Below, piece after piece: positions 39,269-44,039 of a stretch of DNA of 44,039 bases. The first letter of the stretch is position 1; each line of letters begins with the position of its first letter. Position numbers and translations under genes: made by a program. The notes under the pieces were generated by a model. That model ran no database searches. It worked only from the letters and a program-made list of their open reading frames with translations, and was not told the DNA's origin. Origin of the DNA: an uncultured Prevotella sp. (lineage in GTDB: Bacteria > Bacteroidota > Bacteroidia > Bacteroidales > Bacteroidaceae); contig CALFIY010000062.1 in the NCBI GenBank assembly GCA_937877595.1, forward strand, positions 1 to 44,039, read 5' to 3'.

Positions 39269-40423
39269 ATGAGAAGAACCGTAAGCCTGCTGGCCGCTTT
39301 GCTTGCCATCACTCCAATGCTGGCGCAAGAGTGGCTACCGCGTCTGGCGCCAAACCTGATAGACACCACACAGCATGCCGACGTAGGACTGCAGCGGACT
39401 GTCGGCGTAGAGACTTTCACCGTTTTCGCGCCTTCAGACGACACCGACCACTATGCCAACGGCGTAGTGATGACAGCCTACAACGACTGCCTCTACTGCA
39501 TGTGGCAGAGTTCGCCGCGCGACGAGGACAGCGATGATACACGGGTGGCCTACAGCATTAGCCGTGACAACGGGAAAACATGGAGCAAGCCGCAACCGCT
39601 TGTTGTTTCCTCTGCCACTCATTACTTCACCTCGGGAGGATGGAGCGTAAGCGGCGACACCCTTACGGCATTTGTCAACGCATGGAAGAAAGGCCTCCAG
39701 CCACGCGGCGGCACAACACTGTTTCTCACGTCGACCGACGGAAAGAAATGGAGCACGCCGCAACCTGTGACAATGGCTGACGGCAGCGCCATGATTGGTG
39801 TGCTGGAGCAAGACCCGCGCGTGTCTGCTGACGGCATAATGGTGGGCGCCGTACACTTTCAGCCCGGCCTGCATCTCTGCGCAACATTCACCCATGACAC
39901 CACAGGCAGAAGCGGATGGCAGCGTGCTGCAATGGAAGGCGAAGACAACGGCAACCAGTCGCGCCACATAGAACCAAGCCAATACTTACGCAGCGACGGA
40001 AGCATCGTGATGTTGTTTCGCGACCAGCGAAACACTTTCTGCAAACTTGCCTCCATCAGCACCGACAAGGGACAGACATGGACGGCGCCGCAACAGACCA
40101 CTATCCCCGACGCACGCACAAAGCAGTGTGCCGGCAACCTGTCCGACGGACGCGCATTTATGATTGCGTGCCCTGCGCCTGCAAAGCGGCGCTGGCCTCT
40201 GGTACTTTTTCTTAGCCACGACGGCATTGTGTTCAGCAGCGCCACACTTCTCAGAAGTGGCGACGACACCGACCTGCCAGCACGCCATTACAACGGGAGA
40301 TACAAGACCCTCGGATACAGTTATCCAAAGGCCATTGTCGCCAACGGCTTTCTATTTACGGGATATTCTGTAAACAAAGAAACGGTGGAAGTAAGCCGTG
40401 TGCCGCTTACCTGCCTGCCTTGA
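39269..40423 (+). CDS. BNR/Asp-box beta-propeller protein, sialidase-like fold
   Basis: The 384-residue protein has a signal peptide (MRRTVSLLAALLAITPMLAQ) and repeated Asp-box motifs: SRDNGKTWS, STDGKKWS and STDKGQTWT, plus a degenerate SHDGIVFSS. These define a six-bladed propeller as in sialidases and related glycosidases or lyases. The FRIP motif and arginine triad of true GH33 sialidases are not recognisable, so sialidase activity is unlikely. It is probably a pectin-side-chain enzyme or binding protein, by context. It overlaps the end of the convergent holB gene by 17 bases. Confidence 0.75.
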   Translation: MRRTVSLLAALLAITPMLAQEWLPRLAPNLIDTTQHADVGLQRTVGVETFTVFAPSDDTDHYANGVVMTAYNDCLYCMWQSSPRDEDSDDTRVAYSISRDNGKTWSKPQPLVVSSATHYFTSGGWSVSGDTLTAFVNAWKKGLQPRGGTTLFLTSTDGKKWSTPQPVTMADGSAMIGVLEQDPRVSADGIMVGAVHFQPGLHLCATFTHDTTGRSGWQRAAMEGEDNGNQSRHIEPSQYLRSDGSIVMLFRDQRNTFCKLASISTDKGQTWTAPQQTTIPDARTKQCAGNLSDGRAFMIACPAPAKRRWPLVLFLSHDGIVFSSATLLRSGDDTDLPARHYNGRYKTLGYSYPKAIVANGFLFTGYSVNKETVEVSRVPLTCLP

Positions 40424-41531
40424 TAAGAATGGAAATCTGCAAGGCGAAATCGAAAAAGACTATCTTGGCAAAGGCATTCTGAGAGATGTCGCGCATCGCC
40501 GTGTTCGCGAGGTCTACCATCGGCAGCACGTTTGCCTCGTTGATGTATTCAGCAAACCGTACGGCAAACTGCTCCTCGCGCTCCGTCATATAGACCAATT
40601 CCGGTTTGCCGAAATTGTACATGAAATTCTCGCGGATTAGTCGCAGGAAATACTCGAGGAAACGCTTCTGCTTCTCGCGTCCCATCGCAGCGGCATCGTC
40701 GCTCCATGTTCTGAGGTCGCGCGCCTTGCGCTGATAAGCGGTGCGCATCAGCGACTGGAACATCAGGAAGAACTGCTCGTTCTCAGAATCGACGCCGAGC
40801 ATTTCCAGTGCTGTCATCCAACTGCCGTTAGCCATGCGCGCCACACGCTGCGCCATGTCTTCGCTCAGTCCGCGCTTCTCCTGCAACGCCTGCCTTATGT
40901 CGTCAGCGTCAATCCTCTTCACGTCAATGCGCTGCACGCGGCTTCTGATGGTTTCCAACAATCGCTCCGGCTGTTCGCACACCAAGACGAAGACCGTCAT
41001 TGCCGGCGGTTCCTCAAGCAGTTTCAGTATCTTGTTGGCACACTCGATGTTCATGCGCTCAGGCAGCCAGATTACACTCACCTTATAGCCACCCTGACTC
41101 GACTTAAGGGAGAGTTTGCGGGTCAGTTCGTCACTCTCGCCAGCAGTGATGATGGCCTGCTGGTTCTCGCCGCCCATCTGCGCCAGCCACTCATTCATGG
41201 TGAAGTAGAAACCGGAGCGTAGTAACTCATGCCACTCTGCTGAGAAGTCGTCGCTCACCGGCTTATGGTCTGACGACATCGAGGGAAGTTTGATAGTGGG
41301 ATAGGTGAAATGCAGGTCGGGATGCTCCAGTTTGTCAAGCATGGCCTGAACATTGGAGGGCTGCGCCATGGTGTTTCTGGAGAGCAGGTATCTTGCAAAG
41401 CCTATGGCAAGAGCCTTCTTGCCAACGCCCTGAGGCCCACACAGCATGATGGCATGTGGCAGACGGTCGTCGGCTACTAACTTGAGCAGCCGCTCCTGTA
41501 TCTCTCGCTGTCCTATTACCTCTTCAAACAT
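40407..41531 (-). CDS. holB: DNA polymerase III subunit delta' (clamp loader)
   Basis: The 374-residue protein is the delta' subunit of the clamp-loader complex, with AAA+ domain I beginning FEEVIGQREIQERL. The P-loop is GPQGVGKK (32-39), with Lys in place of the usual Ser/Thr, consistent with delta' being a non-hydrolysing subunit. EPPAMTVFVLVCEQPERLLETIRSR is the SRC-like region. Bacteroidota members typically have this length. It starts 27 bases after metF and is likely co-transcribed with it. Confidence 0.88.
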   Translation of the reverse strand: MFEEVIGQREIQERLLKLVADDRLPHAIMLCGPQGVGKKALAIGFARYLLSRNTMAQPSNVQAMLDKLEHPDLHFTYPTIKLPSMSSDHKPVSDDFSAEWHELLRSGFYFTMNEWLAQMGGENQQAIITAGESDELTRKLSLKSSQGGYKVSVIWLPERMNIECANKILKLLEEPPAMTVFVLVCEQPERLLETIRSRVQRIDVKRIDADDIRQALQEKRGLSEDMAQRVARMANGSWMTALEMLGVDSENEQFFLMFQSLMRTAYQRKARDLRTWSDDAAAMGREKQKRFLEYFLRLIRENFMYNFGKPELVYMTEREEQFAVRFAEYINEANVLPMVDLANTAMRDISQNAFAKIVFFDFALQISILIKAGR

Positions 41532-41558
41532 TGCTCTATAATACAGGAAATCTACGCA

Positions 41559-42518
41559 TCACAGCAGTCGCTTGGCTATCTCTGCCACAGAGTCGACAGC
41601 CGACATGGTATAGAAGTGAATATTCTTCACGCCATGCTCGTAAAGTTCGCGGCACTGCTGAGTGGTCCATTCTATACCAAGTTGGCGTGCCTGCTCATCA
41701 GTCTTGCACAATGCAATTTCCTTTGCCAGTGCCTCTGGAATGTCGCAGTGGAAAGTCTTGGGCACCATGGTGAGTTGGGTGAGTTTTGACATTGGCTTTA
41801 TGCCCGGTACAATGGGAATGGTGATGCCCATCTGACGTGCACGTTCAACAAAGCCGAAGTACTTCTCATTGTCGTAGAAGAGTTGGGTTACTGCATACTG
41901 CGCTCCCAAATCCTGCTTCTGCTTGAGATATTCCATGTCGCGCTCCAGATTTGGTGCCTCCTCGTGCTTTTCAGGATAGCACGCCACACCGAAATCAAAT
42001 TTTTCGCCTGGGTGCTTTATCTGCGTGCCGTCGGCAAAGAAGCCCTCGTTGAATTTCACTACCTGCCGTATCAAGTCTGTTGTGTGGGCATGTCCGCCTG
42101 GTGTCGGCACAAAGCGGCTATCCTCCTTTGCCTTGTCACCGCGCAGCAACATCAGGTTGCGAATGCCCAGGAACTGCAGGTCCAGCAGTTCGTATTCTAT
42201 TTCCTCAACAGTGCGGCCACTGCATATCACATGGGGCTCAACAGGAATGGAATATTTGTTCTGGATTGCGGCTGCAATGGCTATCGTCCCGGGACGACGG
42301 CGAATGCGCTGCCTCTCGAAACGACCGTCAGGCATTTCGCGATATACATACTCTGAGTGATGGGTGGTAATGTTGATAAAGGCAGGACGTAACTCCACCA
42401 GTTTATCAATAGTATTGAAGAGAGCCTCCGTACCATTGCCCTTGAGCGGCGGCAACACCTCAAACGAGAAACGGCGCTCGCCGTTATCCGGTGTTCTGAT
42501 ATAATCGGCTACTGTCAT
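41559..42518 (-). CDS. metF: Methylenetetrahydrofolate reductase
   Basis: It reduces 5,10-methylenetetrahydrofolate to 5-methyltetrahydrofolate for methionine synthesis, with FAD. The 319-residue product has the FSFEVLPPLKGNG segment (residues 17-29, with Glu20 at the catalytic position), the NITTHHSEY region, the LLRGDKAKEDS phosphate loop and the FYDNEKYFGFVERAR helix. Length fits the bacterial MetF family. The frame runs to 42578, but the ATG at 42518 fits the family start (MTVADYIRTPDNGERRFSFE) and the promoter upstream. Confidence 0.93.
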   Translation of the reverse strand: MTVADYIRTPDNGERRFSFEVLPPLKGNGTEALFNTIDKLVELRPAFINITTHHSEYVYREMPDGRFERQRIRRRPGTIAIAAAIQNKYSIPVEPHVICSGRTVEEIEYELLDLQFLGIRNLMLLRGDKAKEDSRFVPTPGGHAHTTDLIRQVVKFNEGFFADGTQIKHPGEKFDFGVACYPEKHEEAPNLERDMEYLKQKQDLGAQYAVTQLFYDNEKYFGFVERARQMGITIPIVPGIKPMSKLTQLTMVPKTFHCDIPEALAKEIALCKTDEQARQLGIEWTTQQCRELYEHGVKNIHFYTMSAVDSVAEIAKRLL

Positions 42519-42547
42519 TGCGTTGTCAATGAAAAAAATACGTGGTG

Positions 42548-42578
42548 CAAAAGTACGAAAAAAAGTATTTTCGGGCAA
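42548..42578 (-). promoter_or_regulatory. Promoter of metF-holB
   Basis: The minus strand reads TACTTTTG at 42555-42548, with a TTG-type -33 at 42578-42576 and a 20-bp spacer. It lies about 30 bases from the metF ATG. Confidence 0.55.
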
Positions 42579-42638
42579 TTTATAATGAAATTATGTTATA
42601 ATTTTTTGCGGCGTCTCATGTTATTCGGAGATTTTGCC

Positions 42639-42646
42639 TACTTTTG
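42639..42646 (+). promoter_or_regulatory. -7 element of mlaE-mlaF
   Basis: TACTTTTG lies 29 bases before the ATG at 42676, so transcription would begin near 42652. This excludes the ATG at 42634 and supports the start chosen for mlaE. The -33 region is weak. Confidence 0.45.
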
Positions 42647-42675
42647 CAGCGTTTTTCAGAACATCACTCCACGCG

Positions 42676-43428
42676 ATGATAAAACTGCTACATTCATGGC
42701 TCACCACGCTGGGCCGTTTCACAATCCTAATGGGGCGCACTTTCTCCGTGCCGGAGCGCTTCCGAATGTTTTGGAAGCAGTATGTAAAGGAGATGGCTCA
42801 ACTGGGCGTCAACTCAATAGGTATCGTGCTGCTTATCTCCTTTTTTATAGGTGCCGTAATCTGCATACAGATGAAACTTAACATCCAGAGTCCATGGATG
42901 CCACGATGGGTAAGCGGCTACACCACACGTGAAATAATGCTCCTCGAATTCTCAAGTAGCATAATGTGCCTGATACTTGCAGGCAAGGTGGGCTCGAACA
43001 TCGCGTCGGAAATTGGCACGATGCGCGTTACACAGCAGATTGACGCGCTCGACATCATGGGCATAAACTCTGCTTGCTATCTAATACTGCCAAAGATACT
43101 CGGCATGATAACCATAATGCCGCTGCTCGTCATATTCTCGTCGGCAATGGGTATTGTAGGTGCATACGGCACGGCATACATCGGACAAATCATTGTGCCC
43201 GACGACCTGACGCTCGGACTGCAGCACGACTTCCAGCCGTGGTTCGTGTGGATGTCTATCATAAAAAGCCTTTTCTTTGCCTTCATCATCTCGGCCGTGC
43301 CGTCGTATTTCGGATATACGGTAGAGGGCGGTTCGGTGAACGTAGGCAAGGCATCAACGGATGCCGTGGTTTCATCGAGCGTGCTCATTCTCTGCTCTGA
43401 CGTCTTCCTAACGCAGTTACTATCATGA
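42676..43428 (+). CDS. mlaE: MlaE-family ABC transporter permease
   Basis: This is the inner-membrane permease of the Mla (maintenance of outer-membrane lipid asymmetry) phospholipid transport system. The 250-residue protein has a helical N-terminus with RFRMFWKQYVKEMAQLGV, several membrane segments, and the MlaE/YrbE signature region with GSNIASEIGTMRVTQQIDALDIMG. The stop codon overlaps the ATG of mlaF (ATGA), so the two are translationally coupled. Confidence 0.92.
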   Translation: MIKLLHSWLTTLGRFTILMGRTFSVPERFRMFWKQYVKEMAQLGVNSIGIVLLISFFIGAVICIQMKLNIQSPWMPRWVSGYTTREIMLLEFSSSIMCLILAGKVGSNIASEIGTMRVTQQIDALDIMGINSACYLILPKILGMITIMPLLVIFSSAMGIVGAYGTAYIGQIIVPDDLTLGLQHDFQPWFVWMSIIKSLFFAFIISAVPSYFGYTVEGGSVNVGKASTDAVVSSSVLILCSDVFLTQLLS

Positions 43429-44039
43429 TAGAAGTAAGACATCTGTACAAATCATTTGACGAGAAGGAGGTGCTGAAAGACATAAACATCACCTTCCATG
43501 ACGGCAAGACAAATCTCATCATAGGACAGAGCGGCTCGGGAAAGACTGTGCTGATGAAAAATCTCGTCGGACTGCTTGAACCAACCAGCGGACAGGTGCT
43601 CTACGACGGGCGCGACTTCTGTAAAATGAGCAAGCAGGAGAAAGTTCACATGCGCAGGGAGATGGGAATGATTTTCCAGAGCGCAGCCCTCTTCGATTCG
43701 CTTACAGTACTTGAGAACGTGATGTTTCCGCTCGACATGTTTTCAAACATGACGCTGCGCGAACGCCAGCACAGAGCCATGGACTGTCTTGCGCGTGTCA
43801 ATCTGGTCGGCGCAGAACAGAAGTATCCTGGAGAAATCTCTGGCGGCATGCAGAAGCGTGTTGCAATAGCACGCGCCATCAGCCTTAACCCAAAATATCT
43901 GTTCTGCGACGAGCCGAACAGCGGACTTGACCCCAAGACTTCTCTTGTCATTGACGATTTGCTGCACGACATAACGCGTGAGTATAATATGACCACCATC
44001 ATCAATACTCACGACATGAACTCCGTGATGGGCATCGGC
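43425..44039 (+). CDS. mlaF: MlaF-family ABC transporter ATP-binding protein, truncated by the window
   Basis: The ATPase partner of MlaE. The 205 residues visible include Walker A GQSGSGKT (34-41), the Q-loop near MGMIFQSAALFDS, the signature ISGGMQKRV, Walker B YLFCDEP, the D-loop SGLDP, and the H-loop histidine in NTHD. ATG at 43425 overlaps the mlaE stop. The reading frame is open to position 44039, so the C-terminus and any downstream mlaD-like gene lie outside the window. Confidence 0.92.
   Translation, partial: MIEVRHLYKSFDEKEVLKDINITFHDGKTNLIIGQSGSGKTVLMKNLVGLLEPTSGQVLYDGRDFCKMSKQEKVHMRREMGMIFQSAALFDSLTVLENVMFPLDMFSNMTLRERQHRAMDCLARVNLVGAEQKYPGEISGGMQKRVAIARAISLNPKYLFCDEPNSGLDPKTSLVIDDLLHDITREYNMTTIINTHDMNSVMGIG

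Noticed and set aside
39269..40423. Calling the propeller protein an exo-sialidase (GH33)
   Set aside because: Asp-boxes only show the fold. The FRIP motif and the arginine triad are not visible, and the locus is pectin-related.

Overview
The window looks like chromosomal DNA of a plant-glycan-degrading Bacteroidota, most likely a Prevotella-type (Prevotellaceae) gut or rumen organism. The evidence is direct. Promoters carry the Bacteroidota -7 element TAnnTTTG, several with TTTG 19-20 bp upstream. Classical Shine-Dalgarno sites are sparse. There is a SusC/SusD pair, a Bat aerotolerance operon, and secreted proteins ending in a short G(Q/R)R...K(K/V)V..K tail.

Left part (1-6727): a MATE transporter; a small minus-strand operon of YtxH-like, holin-III-like and 83-aa proteins; then a plus-strand housekeeping run of a SPOR lipoprotein, ruvX, def and a large TPR protein. 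This run meets a PAP2 phosphatase tail to tail.

Bat block (6059-15992, minus strand): MBL-fold hydrolase, MoxR ATPase, DUF58 protein, BatD-like membrane protein, BatA, then two fused proteins, BatB-BatC and BatD-BatE, and the PAP2 phosphatase. Gaps are tiny, so this is probably one transcript. Both fusions keep an apparent ribosome-binding site, start codon and signal peptide for the downstream partner.

Middle (16013-19063): a small lipoprotein, a ZntA-type metal P-type ATPase with a perfect palindrome upstream of its promoter, a 61-aa membrane protein, and an intergenic region that encodes a candidate ~100-nt small RNA. The RNA has a full promoter and two hairpins, each followed by a T7 run.

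Pectin utilisation locus (19064-40423): a three-module enzyme (GH28, GH105 and an unassigned alpha/alpha-barrel domain), a PL1 pectate lyase, a small secreted beta-sandwich protein, a 1597-residue CE8 pectin methylesterase, SusC, SusD, a beta-helix lipoprotein in the SusE position, and a BNR propeller protein. Together they suggest this route: CE8 removes methyl esters, PL1 cuts the backbone, SusC/D import oligomers, and GH28 plus GH105 trim saturated and unsaturated ends. No dedicated regulator lies in the window.

Right end (40407-44039): metF-holB on the minus strand, and a divergent mlaE-mlaF lipid-transport pair; mlaF runs off the window. I saw no rRNA, tRNA, transposase, integrase or CRISPR array. 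No gene-free stretch exceeds about 300 bases.
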